This document shows positions 42,477 through 54,364 of a stretch of 64,000 nt of DNA, in pieces. A program made the position numbers and the translations under genes. The notes under the pieces were generated by a model. That model was not told the origin of the DNA. It was given only the letters and a program-made list of their open reading frames with translations, and searched no databases. This stretch comes from Prorocentrum cordatum (lineage: Eukaryota > Sar > Dinophyceae > Prorocentrales > Prorocentraceae). The DNA lies in assembly GCA_963575745.1 (NCBI GenBank), contig CAUYUJ010011225.1:846812-910811 (forward strand), given 5' to 3'. Numbering within the stretch: position 1 is the stretch's first letter; each line of letters opens with the position of its first letter.

Positions 42477-43894
42477 TCTTTCTTAAGACAGGCTTGAACG
42501 CTTGGCCTTCGTTCGATGCTTCCACCCAGCGTAGAGGTCTCTGAGAGTTTCGGTTTGGTCCTCGGTGGGTTTCCAGCTGCAGCTCGCCGAGAGCGTCCCG
42601 GGGGTGCCCAGATCGCCCCGAAAGGCCGCCCGAGTCGGGGCTCAACGGACGGAGCTCAATTCAGTATCGTTTATCCGACCCATATCTCCATCCTCATCTG
42701 CAAGGAGCTCCACGAGGTTCCCGGCGGTGACCAGGTTGACGGTTTACCGCCGGCGCCAGTTTTGAGAAAACAGATTTTTCGCACCTGTAAATGACTATGA
42801 GGGCCTCTTTGTCTCAATATGAGCTGTGTAGGCGCGCTTTTACTATCAAAACACTTGGGGGAACCTTCGGACCCCACCGATTTACCACCCCAGTTGGGGA
42901 TACACCCCGCGAAACCCGAAGAGGACGGCCTCTATCCCCATCTGGGGGGGTAAATCGGCCAGTGGGGCCCAGGCCACGCCGCTGGGGATGGGGATCGGAT
43001 AAACTATACTCATCGATGCAAACGGCGGTCAGTCAGAGTGCCAGATCTTGCAGGATCCTGCAGGGCCAGGGTGGCACTGGCCCGGGCCTGCGTGTGGGAT
43101 CCTGCAGGATCCTGTGGGATTCTGCAAGGCACGACTGAACAGGGTTTGGATCGACCCGGGTCAATATACAATATATCCCCGACTGAGGCTGAGGTCGATG
43201 TCAGCGGGGGACGGGCTCAAGGGGGAGGTGCATCGACCCCCAACCGCCCGTTCATCGCCGGCGGTGGCCCGATAGCCCACCCCGCTCAGGAGCGTGCGGA
43301 TTGGCGATCGGGGGCCTATCGCCGATCCATCGGCGACGTATCGCCGATTCCAGCTCGATGCTTCCGCCCCTGAGCTAGTCCCCCCCTGACGATGCCCGTC
43401 GTATCAAGCACCCTTTCTCGGGTTCACTTGGCCGCAGACATCACTCATATTCTGGAACTCCCCGCCGGCGTTTAGGAAATCTGGCCTGCAGGGGTACACG
43501 CAGGTAGTTGAAATTATGTATTCTATGATTCCCAGATCCCAGTCTACTTTAGCACCTTCCTTCTTCAAGAATCGGCATACTCTTGATGTGTTGTATTTTT
43601 CTCTTGGATGGCCTGGCCCCAATCCACTGTATCCGCCTTCCTACATCATTTTTTACCGGCTCCTTCCGATCGAAGGGCAGGGGTTGCATGTGGTTCCGTA
43701 TGTGAAGGGGACGGGGGCGCTGGTTGGAAGCAGGTCGGGCCCATCTGAGCACGGCTCGCCGTCGGCGTGGCCACGGACGCCGTCCATTCGTGGCCAGAGA
43801 GTCGCCTGCCCAACCGCGGCCGCTGTGGGCGTCCTCCCCGTTTTTGTCCGCCCCTGGTGCGAAGGCCTGACGGCCGGTGCCGCCGACCCTGCAG
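42477..43894. repeat. Inverted repeat and palindromic GGATCC / ATCGCCGAT words
   Basis: 42877-42901 and 42934-42958 are 25-bp inverted arms (CCGATTTACC(A/C)CCCCAG(T/A)TGG core) around a 32-nt loop. 43050-43130 repeats GGATCCTGCAGGATCC-like palindromes, and 43255-43370 repeats ATCGCCGAT/GGCGATCGG. No gene here. Confidence 0.5.
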
Positions 43895-43966
43895 GGGGAC
43901 GACGGTGGTGGCGGCGGCGGCGACGACGTCCTCAGGGATGCTCCTGAGGGCTCTCCGTTGCCTCAG
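43895..43966 (+). CDS. Gene A candidate exon (acidic Gly-rich)
   Basis: CCTGCAG|G before and CAG|GTGGGC after make a neat 24-codon, phase 0-0 exon reading GDDGGGGGGDDVLRD, then APEGSPLPQ. Mixed G/C bias. The alternative frame (TTVVAAAATTSSGML) is also open, so coding status is not certain. The next candidate (48409) also starts in phase 0. The intron that follows begins with TTGGGG-type repeat. Confidence 0.33.
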
Positions 43967-44485
43967 GTGGGCAGTCTGGGGGTCTCGTGGGAGCCATTTG
44001 GTGTCCTCTCGGCTTGGGGGCCTCCATGGGGGCCGGTCTTTGGGCTTCCCGGGAGCGGGGTCTCTCTTGGATCTTTTTTGGAACCTCTTTTTGGGCCTCT
44101 TGGGAGCCTCCCTCTCGGGGCCGAGGGCTCGAAATGTCACTTCGGGTCCCGCCTCTGGGCACTACCCTCTTGGAGCCGTCTTTGGGACCTCCTGTGCCGT
44201 CTTGAATGACTCTTGGGCCGTCTTGGGGTCCTCTTGGGTCGTTTTGAGGCCTTCTTGGAGGCTCTTGGGCCGTTTTGGGGCAATATTGGGGGCCTCTTGG
44301 GCCGTCTTGGAGCGTCGGGAAGCCGAACAGGCGAGAACACCAAAATCGGCCAAAAACCTTCAGCCAGGCAATGAAGTTTGCGTCTTGGCGCTTGGAGGTT
44401 TCGTAAGCCGTCTGGAGTCAATCTGGGCCCTCGTCTTGGCATCCTCTTTGGGCATTCTTGGCTCTTTTGGCCTTTTTGGGCCCAG
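43967..44485 (+). repeat. TTGGGG-type degenerate repeat, copy 4
   Basis: Begins at the GTGGGC donor and repeats CTCTTGG(G)(A/G)GCC and GCCGTCTTGG units. It ends in a tail reading LERREAEQARTPK, related to the tail of the 57.8-kb copy (LDRRELTQARKG), so the family probably descends from one ancestor sequence. Confidence 0.65.
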
Positions 44486-45349
44486 GGACACCCCAGGGGG
44501 ATGGCACTCTGACCGGGGACCCCGCTAGACACTCCCCGCCCGCCCCCCCCAGCAGGGGAGGGAGCATGAGAAGGGCTTCCTTCCGGCCCAATCACGAAGT
44601 AGTTATGTAAGTTTCGGCTGGCGAGCTCGAGGAGGAGGGCTCAGGAAAAGGAGGGAGAAAGTTGCGGCGGGTGCAGAAAACTTTGCGACGGGCTTAAGAA
44701 TCAAGTGAGAATATCGGCGACGACGACGACGTAGACGACGACGACGTCGACGACGACGACGTCGACGACGACGAGAACGGAGCAAACAGACCAGCGTCTC
44801 CCACGCGCCGACAGGGTCGGCGGATTTCGTGCGTGCCAAGGGGCGCGGTTATTGTTGGGGGCACGATGCTTGCCAACATACGTACGTGATGTCTTTCCCG
44901 GCGTCCAGAGACTCAAGAGTTGCAAAGTGTGGGAGAGCGTTCACATCCCGCTCATGGTCGCACTTCCCCCTTGGGGAGTTGCGACAACATATATATATAT
45001 ATATATGTATATTTTTACTGCTACACATAATTATATATGTACATGTGTTTTGGCGTTGATGTTATTATTGTTTTAATGTTGAAAAAGTTCGTGGCGTTGT
45101 TTTTTCTGGCGCGGGGCTCCTCACCTCCACGCGCATATCAGTCTCCCTCATTGTCTCGCGAGCCGCAGCTCTAGAAGGAACACCGCGCGACTCATTGTCG
45201 ACCACGGCGTCACGAACGGTCTCCTGAGAAACATACTCTCCGCGAACAGCAAAACAAGAAACGTAGTGTACACGACAAACGGCATATTGGGCTGGAGAAA
45301 AACAAGACCGCGATACCCATGAGCGACCACGAAGTCACGAACGCGCACA
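44486..45349. repeat. GAC microsatellite, AT dinucleotide, otherwise nothing
   Basis: 44705-44775 is (GAC/CGA)n, and 44988-45015 is (AT)n in an AT-richer patch. No gene recognised. Confidence 0.5.
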
Positions 45350-45581
45350 ACTACTACAGCCAGTGCTAGAGCACTACTTCTTACACAGTAGCAGAATAGT
45401 ACCACCACCAGCATACTGCTACAGTATAACTACAGAGAGCTACCACTACAGTACTGCTACAGCACTACAATACTACAGCACTTGGGTGCTACTGCGAGGC
45501 TGCAGCACTAGAGTATTACAGCATTGCTATTACATCCAGTATTTGAAATATGACGTCCACTCCAGTATTCGAGTACTACTG

Positions 45582-45630
<49 letters not shown>

Positions 45631-46845
45631 AGTGCTGCTGCCGTACGACTACATCACTAGAGTACTATTATCACAGTGCTGCATCTTCAGGGTGCAGTGA
45701 GACATAAACACGACCGTACTCGAGTGTTCTATGATGGGACTACTGCGGCTACGCTATGAAGAGTACGACTGCTACAGCCAGTGCCAGGGCACTGGTGCTG
45801 CTACAGTAGTGGGGTGCTGCTACGACCACTGCAGTACTACAGCGCGATTACCCCTGTTGCAGTGCTGAGAGTAGCAGCACGATTCGTACTTCAGTATCGT
45901 GGTATAGTAGCACCCCGGTGCGATTATAGTATCCGAATGCTATCATACCAGAGTGCTCGCGTTCAAAGGTTTTAGCCATTTTCAACATATTGTATGACAG
46001 TACTATCGTGTAGCGAGCGTTATACAGCACAGACAGTACGACTGCTATTAAAGTGACACTGATACAGAACTATCACACTACAGTGCCACTGGTTCAGCCA
46101 TAACTAGAGTACTAGTTGCTACTATGACTACAATGCTGGAGTGCGATTTGTAGTCGTACTACTACAGTCCCACTGCATACTACAGTGGTGATATTTCAGC
46201 CAGTACTGGAGTATCAGTGCTACTACAGTATTTGAGCAAAAATACGACCACAGTGCGACAACAGCACTACCAGTACAGTGTTAGAACATATGATTACAAG
46301 AGTAGTGTTGCAACAGTACTGCTGCACTAGAGTGCTACCACAGTATTAATGTGTATCACGTTACTAGAATACGACTGCACTACTCCGGCATCCATCACTG
46401 CACTCTTTCATATTCTACTGTACCAGGGTACTACTACGACTACAGTACTACTACAGTACCACTACCACTACAGTAGAATAGTCATATTTTATGACGGCAC
46501 TACGGCACTAGGGAACGGCTACCGTGCTTGAGTACTTCGATATTACAGCTGTACTACTAACATTACAACAACTCATAGAACACTAAGAGTATAGTGCTAG
46601 ACTACACGACTGCAGTATTATACGACAGAGATCACAATACTGTCACTACAGCACTAACAACACCCGAATACTACAACATTGCTACGGTGCAACGGTATTG
46701 GAGTATCCCTACTGCAGTATTGTCGCATTCTTATTGCAAGCAATAATTCAGCTATGCGCCTATCAGACCTGTATGATAATGCACGTTCGACAGCGCTACA
46801 TCGCAGTGCTACAACACTATCCTTACTCATATAGCACTACAAGTC
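45350..46845. repeat. CTACAGTACT degenerate array with pure ACT core
   Basis: About 1.5 kb in which CTACAGTACTACTACAGT-like words and palindromic AGTACT/AGTGCT recur at irregular spacing. 45577-45630 is pure (ACT)n. Less GC-rich than its surroundings. No reading frame with coding bias; origin probably expansion and decay of a CTA/CAGT microsatellite. Confidence 0.75.
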
Positions 46846-48408
46846 GAGGATCGGCGGTCAGGGAAGTGGAGGTGGGTTCTCCCTCCTGGGCCTTGGAGCC
46901 ACGAAGGAGGGAGGAGGAAGGATGCGATCGCAATGCAACGCAATGCGTCTGCATTGTAGCGCAATTCGTCTGCAATGCAATGCCATGTAATGCGGTGGCC
47001 ATGCAGTGCGATGCGATTCCAATGCGATGCGACCGCACTGCGATGGGACGGGGCAGTACAAAGCGAATGTAATGTTGTAGCGCGCGGCAGCATCTGCATC
47101 AGAGTCTCCCCCTCTCCCGCGCACCCCACTCCCCACGAGTGTTGTGTGTATGTGTGTGTGTTGTGTGTGTGCGCGTGTCCTCAGGCCTGGGAGGGGGGGC
47201 AAAAAAAACAGGTTGATGTGTCAACCAGATATTTTCATTTTTTCTTGGTTCACCCTCCCCACTCCAGCAACACCAGTGCACTGGGAGACGGGGCGTACCA
47301 AATGGGGGGGCCCTGCCAGGACTCCAGAGAGACCGTGAGTTGTGCGTGACAGTAAGCACGTGTATGCATGTATGTGTTTATACGTGGGTTTGGCCAAGAA
47401 GATTGGCTGGCCGAAAACCCCGGCAACACGAAAACACTCCAAACACCGTCATCAATCGTGTAAGGGGGTCGACCCCCAAACAAAACGTTGTACATGTTAG
47501 CACGGATGGGGGAACACGCCAGGACCCACATGTATAATCTATAATTGTACGCAATGGTCCTCCCTCCCTCCCCCTCCACATCCTTCCCGCCCCGCCCCCT
47601 CATTCCGATGCATTTTCACATCCCTGCGGGTCCCTTTCGGACTGTTTCCAATCTGTTCCCCCGCCCACCCCAGGCCTCCCCTCCCTGGCAGCCTCCTACA
47701 TTTGACTCGCCTCCCTTCCCCATCCACTCACCAGCTGAGCCAGCACCTGACGCGCGCATATCCATGGTCGCAAGTGATGCGGAGCGCCAGCAACAGGCAC
47801 AGATGTCACATCATGTTGCAGTATCTGCAGCAGGACGTTGGCTCGCGAGGTCGAGTTGTTGTTGACACCCACCAACTACATATTCGTGTCTCTTCGCCGT
47901 CTCGTCGTGCTCCTTCACCCTTCCCCCTTCATTCTCCCGCCTCCTCACATTTTGGCTTGTCTCCGCGCACCCCCCCACGTGCACTCCCCGTTCTATCACA
48001 GTGGTGGCCTCACATCGGCGGCGCGCCGGAGGAGAAGTGAGGTGGGGCCAGGCCTCCTCAAGAAGGTGGCGGGGCTTCTCAGAAGCCCTCCGTCCCTCTA
48101 AGAAGCTTTCTGCGTCTCCGGACAAGGCTTCGAGAGCTGCTCAGAAGGTCGGGCGTCGAGTAATTCAGGTGCGGTACGTCAATGGGGTGAAGAGTCCACG
48201 CTCTGAGTCCTCAAAGGGCCCGGAAGAGGCCCCATGGGCCTCACGAGGGGCACGAAAAGCGCACGTTTCATCGCCCCCCCCCCCCACCTTCTCTGACGCT
48301 CGAGAAGGCTGGAGGCCTTCGGAGCCTTCTGGGAAGGCCCGCCCCCTCCGGCCTCCTCCCGCCCCGGGGGCGCGGCCGCCGCTCCGCGGTCCTGCCGCGG
48401 AGCGCAAG
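46846..48408. repeat. GCAATGC and GT microsatellites; no gene seen
   Basis: 46920-47060 repeats GCAATGCAATGC and GCGATGCGAT words. 47140-47180 is GT-rich. CT-rich sequence follows at 47540-47960. DAERQQQAQMSHH near 47775 has an exon-like look but no splice support. Confidence 0.4.
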
Positions 48409-48480
48409 GTGCGTCGGAAGGACGACAAGATCGACGCCCTCAACATGGAGAGGAAGAAGCTGTGGCAGATGCGCAAGGAG
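48409..48480 (+). CDS. Gene A candidate exon (VRRKDDKIDALNMERKK)
   Basis: Follows CGCAAG|G. Phase 0 reads VRRKDDKIDALNMERKKLWQ and MRKE, with 23 of 24 codons ending in G or C, a classic coiled-coil sequence. GCAAGG at 48470 could be a GC-type donor; if not used, the frame runs on as PSAALCSR to a TGA at 48505-48507, which would make this a last exon. The strongest peptide of the set together with the 15.7- and 60.9-kb segments. Confidence 0.45.
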
Positions 48481-48544
48481 CCCTCCGCAGCCCTGTGCTC
48501 CAGATGAGGACAGAGGGTGCCCACATCGCTGCCTTGCCTTCGCT

Positions 48545-48660
48545 CTGCCCGCTGTTCGGGCCTCCTGGGGCGCCCTCGTCGCCACCGCTGGGTTCGCCTC
48601 GAAGCCCTGTTCGGAGCGCACCCCAGGAGAAAGCAGCGGCACCGGTGCCTTTCCCCAGTG
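48545..48660 (+). repeat. Third copy of the 28.9-29.2 kb inverted-repeat arm
   Basis: CTGGGGCGCCCTCGTCGCCA, then CCGCTGGGTTCGCCTCGAA, then CACCCCAGGAGA align with the right arm at 29167-29280, here as a single copy. The family frame (GEPSGGDEGAPGGP on the minus strand) is kept. Confidence 0.55.
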
Positions 48661-50080
48661 TTGCCTGCGCGCTTGCCCCCATGGGCAGGAGCGAGGTGCC
48701 CTCTCACGCCGAGGGGAGCGCTCCAGGGCAGCGAGGGGGGTTCAGGGGCAACGTCAGGGGGAGGGAATGGCTTCCCCCTCCCACCCACCCATCAGGGGCA
48801 ACGCGTTAAGCGCCTGCGACGGTTTTCGAAGGTTGTCGGAGTGTCGGAGGAGGATTTTGCGGCCCGACCCCCTCCCTGCTTTTCCCCTTCCGAGGCGGGG
48901 ATTTATCCATAACCACCGCCTGGAGGATCGATCTTCGCGGACCTCCACGGGCACACAGGCAGCAGACAGAGGCCCGGTCAAACCTTAAAAAAGGTTGGCC
49001 CGTAAACGGGCGAGGCTACAGCGCACTGGGCCACGCGTGCACGTGCGCATGGGAGGGCAAGCGTTGTGCCTCCGAGAAGGGGAGGGGAGAGGAGGAGGAG
49101 GGATATGGAGATATTCTGGCAGCAGATATGCTATGCACATGTTCTGGCCCCATCGCCTCCCCCCTGGGCGCGCCGCCGAAAAAGGGGGAGGGATGCGCAG
49201 GGGGCCGCTGCAGGCGCGCTCCGCTCACAGGGGGCGGGGGGGGGGGGCGTCGCAGGCAAGGGGGGCCGCGTGCGGCCGACCCCCCGTCCCCGGGCCCCGG
49301 TCCCCGCGCTCCGGTTCCTATATAGGTGCCCAGGTGTCCGGCCCCTGGCGCCCAGTCCCTGGCTCAGGCGATTGCATGGGTCAGGGGGGCGCGGATTGGC
49401 GACGGGTCCCGTTTCCATGGGGAATCGCGGATTTCCCCCGCCGAGCGAGGCGGCAAGTGCCGCATTTTGTGGAGAACACCGCCCCTGATCCATGGATTTG
49501 GCGACCACGCGCCAAGTCCATGGATCGCTAATCCATGTTTGCGCGCCCCCGACCTAGCTCTCCGGTTCCCAGCTGCCCGCCCGGTCCCCAGTGCCCGGTC
49601 CCTGGCACCCGGTCCTTGGCGCCCTGTCCCCGGTTGGGTGTTGCGTAATTGGGGGGTCATAAATGGGGGGATGGCGAGGGTGGTCCGAAAAGGTACCCAC
49701 ACGATACCTAAACGAGCCCCCTGGTGCTCTGGATGGGCCCGAAAGGCCACGACAGGGGACCATTTCTGACCCCCCATTCATAAGCCCCCCATTACGCCAC
49801 GCCCAGTTTTCTCCAGAGCCAGAATCCCGAACCCTGAAACCCCAGAACCCCGAGACCCCAGGACCCTGGGGTGCGTGTCTGTTGAACGCGTGGGTTTCCG
49901 TGGGCTCCCGTCGGCAAACCCTCCCCCCCAGAGCCGGAATCCCGAACCCCAGAGCCGGGATGCGTGTCCCTTAAGGCGTGTGTTCCCGCGGGTTCCCCTC
50001 GGCAGACCCCGCCCCTTGCCAGAGCTAAGTTTGAAAACTCACACGTCGGATCGGCGGATTTGCATCAGTATTAGAGACCG
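48661..50080. repeat. CCGGTCCC words and a roughly 120-bp direct repeat
   Basis: 49300-49370 and 49560-49640 are rich in CCCGGTCCCTGG. 49812-49925 and 49929-50015 are direct copies (AGAATCCCGAACCC, GCGTGTCTG/CCCT, CCGTCGGCA/CCTCGGCA words). No gene. Confidence 0.5.
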
Positions 50081-50084
50081 AGAG

Positions 50085-50361
50085 GAAGAGAGAGAGAGAG
50101 AGTGATATATATATATATATATATATAGAGATATATATATATAGAGAGAGCGAGAGAGAGAGAGAGAGACAGCGAGAGACAGAGAGAGAGAGATGTATAT
50201 TCGAAACACAGACAAAGAGACAGAGCGAGAGAGAAAGAGGGACACTGACGTATATACCTATACATAGAGAGAGAGATCAAAAAAAAAGGAGAGAGAGAGA
50301 GAGAGCGAACGAGAGAGGGAGATAGATAATGACATCGAGAGAGGGCGAGAGACAAAGGCAG

Positions 50362-50393
<32 letters not shown>

Positions 50394-50495
50394 CAGCGAC
50401 AGAAACAGAGAGAGAGAGAGGAAACAAGACAGATGGCGAGAGAGAGAGAGAGAGAAAGATAATGAGTGAGAGAGAGAGAGAGAAACCCACGACCA
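50085..50495 (+). repeat. GA-rich microsatellite with AT patches
   Basis: About 400 bp of (GA)n with AT runs at 50105-50145. Poly-Ser/Leu minus frames are artefacts. Confidence 0.9.
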
Positions 50496-50694
50496 CGCAG
50501 CGGCGAGAGCAACTGCGCATTAGCGCTGGACCGTCCTCTTCCTGCTCGCGCTGCTCCCGCTGCTGCAGCACCCCCTCCCTATCCCATGTTCCTCCCTCAG
50601 CATCGTCCTTCCCTCCTCCATCCATCTCCTCCCTCGTCTCTCCTTCCATCCCTCCTCCGTCTCCCTCTCCTCCTCCCTCCTCCCCCGACCGACG

Positions 50695-51082
50695 GGACAA
50701 ATCACCAACACAAGCGTTTACCACGAACACCAGCGTCCACGACTGCACCCAAAGGAATTACCATCCGACCCACAAGCACTGAGCGACCACATCCAAAACG
50801 TTATTTTCGAGGCCGTTGCTGCCAGCACTGCCAGGGAGCCACTTGGCGACCGCCCGCCAGACAGAGGAGATGAGCGAGTGCACTCCCTACTGGAGCAGCG
50901 TCAGCAGACACCAAACAACGACCATCACACTCGAAAGCAGTTGAGCAAACTTATACAGCAGGAGATCCGTGCGCAGAAGCGGAGGAAACGACGACCGCAT
51001 ATAAGTTACGTGCTTGACCAGTTCAGAGACTTGAAGAGCAGCACGCGCATCAAAACACGCAGAAAGCGGACTCATCACGCAC
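50695..51082 (+). pseudogene. LINE 3 linker before the polymerase
   Basis: The frame reads NVIFEAVAASTAREPLGD, then SLLEQRQQTPNNDHHTRK and LIQQEIRAQKRRKRRPH, then YVLDQFRDLKS. This basic helical region commonly lies between endonuclease and polymerase. The frame shifts near 51075. Confidence 0.55.
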
Positions 51083-51862
51083 ATGACAGACCAAGACGGC
51101 GCCAAACGCACGACAAGACAAGACATTGCTGACGTTTTCGCAGAATTTTACGAGCACCTTTACCATTCAACGGCAGGGTCGACGCAGCAAGAACGGCCCG
51201 ACGACGACCTCCCACCTTTCACAAAAGCAGAGGTAGACAAGGCGATCAAGGGGCTCCGCCTTGGCAAAGCTCCCGGCACCAAGGGCCTCAGAGCAGAGAT
51301 GCTGAAAGAAGGCACGGGAGAACTCAAAGAAGCATTGCTCCACCTCTACAACACGATCCTGCAGTCCAACGCTCCGCCACCGGCCAGCTGGAAGAGCACT
51401 GTTGTCACGGTAATTCCAAAAAATGGGGATCTCACGCTTCCTCAAAACTACCGCCCTATATGCACGATACCGCTGCTTTACAAGCTTTTCAGCAGGCTGC
51501 TTTACAACCGACTCCAACCGGCACGCGACTCTCGACAAACAGCTGACCAAGCAGGCTTCAGACCAGGACACTCGACCACCGACCACCTCCTCACATGTCA
51601 CATTCTTCGAGAGCGAGCGCACGAATGGACCCATAACCTGTGGGTTGCAACGCTCGACTTTTAAAAAAGCTTTTGACACGGTCGAACACGAGAGCATATG
51701 GGCAGCGCTCAAGGCGCAAGGTGTCCAGCCAGGATACATCTCTCTACTCCAGCAGTTGTACGAGGGACAGGAAGCCACAGTCAAAACGGATGTAACCATC
51801 CGGCCCTTCAGCCTTTTGCGGGGCACGAAACAAGGGGACCTGCTCAGCTCCCTCCTCTTTAA
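51083..51862 (+). pseudogene. LINE 3 reverse transcriptase, 5-prime part
   Basis: IADVFAEFYEHLYHST, then FTKAEVDKAIKGLRLGKAPG (fingers), then VVTVIPKNGDLTLPQNYRPI and LLYKLFSRLLYNRL, then DQAGFRPGHSTTDHLL. Motif A, DFKKAFDTVEH, is interrupted by one extra T in a T-run (about 51658-51662), which shifts the frame. It continues KTDVTIRPFSLLRGTKQGD and LLSSLLFN, where QGD marks motif B. This is an RVT_1 polymerase of the jockey/RTE-like kind. Coding stops being readable at the insertion. Confidence 0.85.
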
Positions 51863-52752
51863 TTGGAGGGTGAAAGAGGGGGTCTGCAAAAGGGGGTCTT
51901 CAATGGGGGCTGAATGGCCCATGTATGCTCAATGTATCGCTCATGTATGTGATCGGGTACGATTGGCATCCAATGCTGGCGGTCATTGATGGCCAGTCAT
52001 TCGTGCCCGCGCGTTGCCCGCGCGGGCACACGCGCCGTCCATCCATTATCCTTCATGCGTGCGGGCGTTCTTGCACATTGCGTGTGGGTCGGCGAAGTGG
52101 AGTGCAGGTGTGTCTTGATTGTACGGTTGATGATCGCGTGTGTTCCCAAAAGATGACTTCTCGGCCCCCAAGACAGATTTGGAATGGGCCCCGCGATTCT
52201 TCCAAAATGTGAATTCACATTTTCCTTTTTTCCCAAAATGTGCATTCACATTTTCCTTTTTCCCAAAGTGTGAGTTCACATTCTGGCCCCTTCATACAGA
52301 ATCTTACACAAAATTCCAAAAATTGAATTCACATTTTCCTTTTTCCAAAATGTGAATTCACATTTTCCTTTTTCCCAAAGTGTGAATTCACATTTTGCTT
52401 TTCCCCACAATGTGAATTCATATTTTGCCCTGGCCTTCAAGATCCCCAAAACTGAGGCGCAGCGTTCCGCATGTCAGATTGGCTGGGCAGCTTTCGACAC
52501 TCACCTGACCGCTTTCGTGTGTTCCAGCCTTTTCTTTTTGCGCCCTTAGCGCACGTTGCTTTCGTCGCCTTTCCCGAGCCCCCCGCCCCCTTGCTTCCTT
52601 CCTTTCCCCTCGAGTCTCGCGCGCGGGCGCAGGCGGGGGGCTTCAATTAGTTCCCCCGCCGAGCACGGCAATCGAGGATGCATCGCCCATTCATGGCCTT
52701 AAAAAACATCATTGCCGGGACCCTGCGCCCGACCCCCACTTTCACCCTCCAA
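51863..52752. mobile_element. 890-bp nested element with 22-bp terminal inverted repeats
   Basis: Ends are TTGGAGGGTGAAAG(A/T)GGGGGTC, one mismatch between the two ends, flanked by TTTAA on both sides (51858-51862 and 52753-52757). Taking out the element and one TTTAA rejoins the reverse transcriptase codons exactly (LLFN then ALLQHIL). There is no coding capacity, so it is a non-autonomous DNA transposon or MITE. If the duplication is read as TTAA, the ends differ by one base; the superfamily is not assigned. Confidence 0.88.
52204..52426. repeat. AATGTGAATTCACATT palindrome array inside the nested element
   Basis: Seven imperfect copies of a 20-bp palindrome (AAAATGTGAATTCACATTTT), spaced roughly 27-60 bp and joined by CCTTTTTCCC. 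Each could form a hairpin. It is AT-rich compared with the host LINE. Confidence 0.85.
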
Positions 52753-53922
52753 TTTAATGCTCTTCTACAACACATTCTAGAACCGCTGATCACCGAATGG
52801 CAAAAGAAGGGCAAGGGCGTTCAGCTGGGGCGGCCGCCGCCACCACACTCACCGACCTTCGCTTCGCCGACGACGTGCTCTTAACCAGCCAGGCTCTCCC
52901 ACGCCTCACATCGATGCTCGAAGATATTGTGCGCGCGGCGCAACCGCACGGAATCGAACTGCACCTTTCCAAGACCAAGATACTGAGCAACCAAACGAGA
53001 CGGACCGGCAGGGCGAGCTCGCGCACGGCACGCGTTGAGGGCATTGACATCGACATGTTGCTACACGAGGGTAGCATCAAACACCCCAGCCAACTCATCA
53101 GCTTCCGCGACGCGATGGATACATATCCACCACCGCACGAGAGCCGCATGGGCATCATTCACTTCACACAAACAGGAGCTGACCGGCAATCGCTACCCGC
53201 TAGCGCACAGGCTTCGGCTTTTCAACAGCACAGTAACACCGACGGCGCCTTACGGAGCAGAGACCTGGACGCTTACGGAACTTCTCCGGCACCATCTGCG
53301 ACGAACGCAGCGACACATGCTCCGCATGATCATCAGAACGACACGGCGACGCACTACTCGCAGCACAATCCCTCACAATAGCCAAAGCGGCACGGACGAC
53401 GGCACGACCAACGAAGCACCTGGCGACGACCCCAACGCAACCGACAGCAGCGACGACGCAGACAGCCACGCAGCACAGCAGACCCACACGGCGAGAGCAA
53501 CGACAATGACGACGACAACGAGTACACGCTAGAGCCCTGGGTCGAGTATATACAGCGAGCAACACGGAGTGCAGAGCAGCTCATGCAGCACCACCAAGTT
53601 GCAAATTGGGAGACGGCTCGCAGACAGAATTCGTGGCGTATGGCGTCGAGGGTTGCTAACCATGACCCCACCAGGTGGACGTGGCGCGCACTTCGCTGGC
53701 AACCAGGAGAGAACCCACGCCAACGTGGACAACGACAGCAAGGCGGCCAGCGAAAACGTTGGGAAGACGACTTCGTCAAGTTCCTCCAGCAAAAAGCCTG
53801 ACCAGCATCCAACGCCCACACCGACTACAAAAAGGCCAACCCAACACTTCACCTGGATTCGCACGGCCCAAGACACCACCACCTGGCCGATTCTCGAACG
53901 GCAATACGCACACACCACGTAA
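52753..53922 (+). pseudogene. LINE 3 reverse transcriptase 3-prime part and C-terminus
   Basis: Resumes with ALLQHILEPLITEWQKKGKG. After an indel it reads LTDLRFADDVLLTS, with motif C at 52863-52874 (both Asp kept), then IELHLSKTKI. Another frame gives AHRLRLFNSTVTPTAPYGAE and LRRTQRHMLRMII, then EPWVEYIQRATRSAEQL, SRVANHDPTRWTWRAL and GGQRKRWEDDFVKFL, the conserved region after the thumb. It ends with WIRTAQDTTTWPILE and TAA. Confidence 0.8.
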
Positions 53923-54244
53923 CGACAATACGCCGACATCCACATCCAGGACTTCCCTCCTCCCCTCCTCCGTCGCAGATTGTTGTATTGTCCCGCTTTC
54001 CATATGCATGATCGCGCGTAGTCCATACGTACAGGTTTGAAGAGGCTACGGCCTCCTCCACGCGGTCTCGAGCAGGCCCGGACAGGTGTCCGCAGTGGTG
54101 GTTCGTTCGTTCGGTCGTTCGCTCCTCCTCCCCCATCCAGAGATCGCCGGATCACCGTCACAGAAAAAGTAACAAAACAACGGGGTGTTGACAGATGTCC
54201 TCCTATAGGAGGTCCAGAAGGCGTTTGCTGTCAAAGTGAATATT
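53923..54244. other. No gene seen
   Basis: Mixed sequence between LINE 3 and a long pyrimidine tract; a TTCGTTCGGTCGTTCG patch at about 54103-54120. Nothing else. Confidence 0.4.
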
Positions 54245-54364
54245 TCTCCCTCCTCCTCTTCGCTCCCTCCCTCCTCCTGGTCGCTCCGTCCTGCCTCCCT
54301 CCACCCTCCCTCCCTCCCTTTTCTCCTCCCTCCTCTTCCCCCCCTCCTTCTCTTCCCTCCTCCC
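54245..54364 (+). promoter_or_regulatory. Polypyrimidine tract before the spliced-leader relict
   Basis: About 120 nt of almost pure CTCCCTCCT ending directly at the CCGTAG of the relict. Together they look like a trans-splice acceptor (pyrimidine tract, then TAG). Whether it is used cannot be judged from sequence. Confidence 0.4.

Larger units (their letters stand above)
50695..53922 (+). mobile_element. LINE 3: non-LTR retrotransposon, split by a nested element
   Basis: Linker, reverse transcriptase and C-terminal region are readable in order. No endonuclease was found upstream, so the copy appears 5-prime truncated next to a CT-rich tract. Indels near 51075, 51660, 52830, 53090 and 53400-53500 plus an 890-bp insertion inactivate it. 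The last frame ends in WIRTAQDTTTWPILE and a stop, a common LINE C-terminus. No poly-A or target duplication for the LINE itself was seen. Confidence 0.85.

Noticed and set aside
44986-45040. AT-rich patch as promoter or replication origin
   Set aside because: Only an AT dinucleotide run; no motif or gene nearby to support a role.
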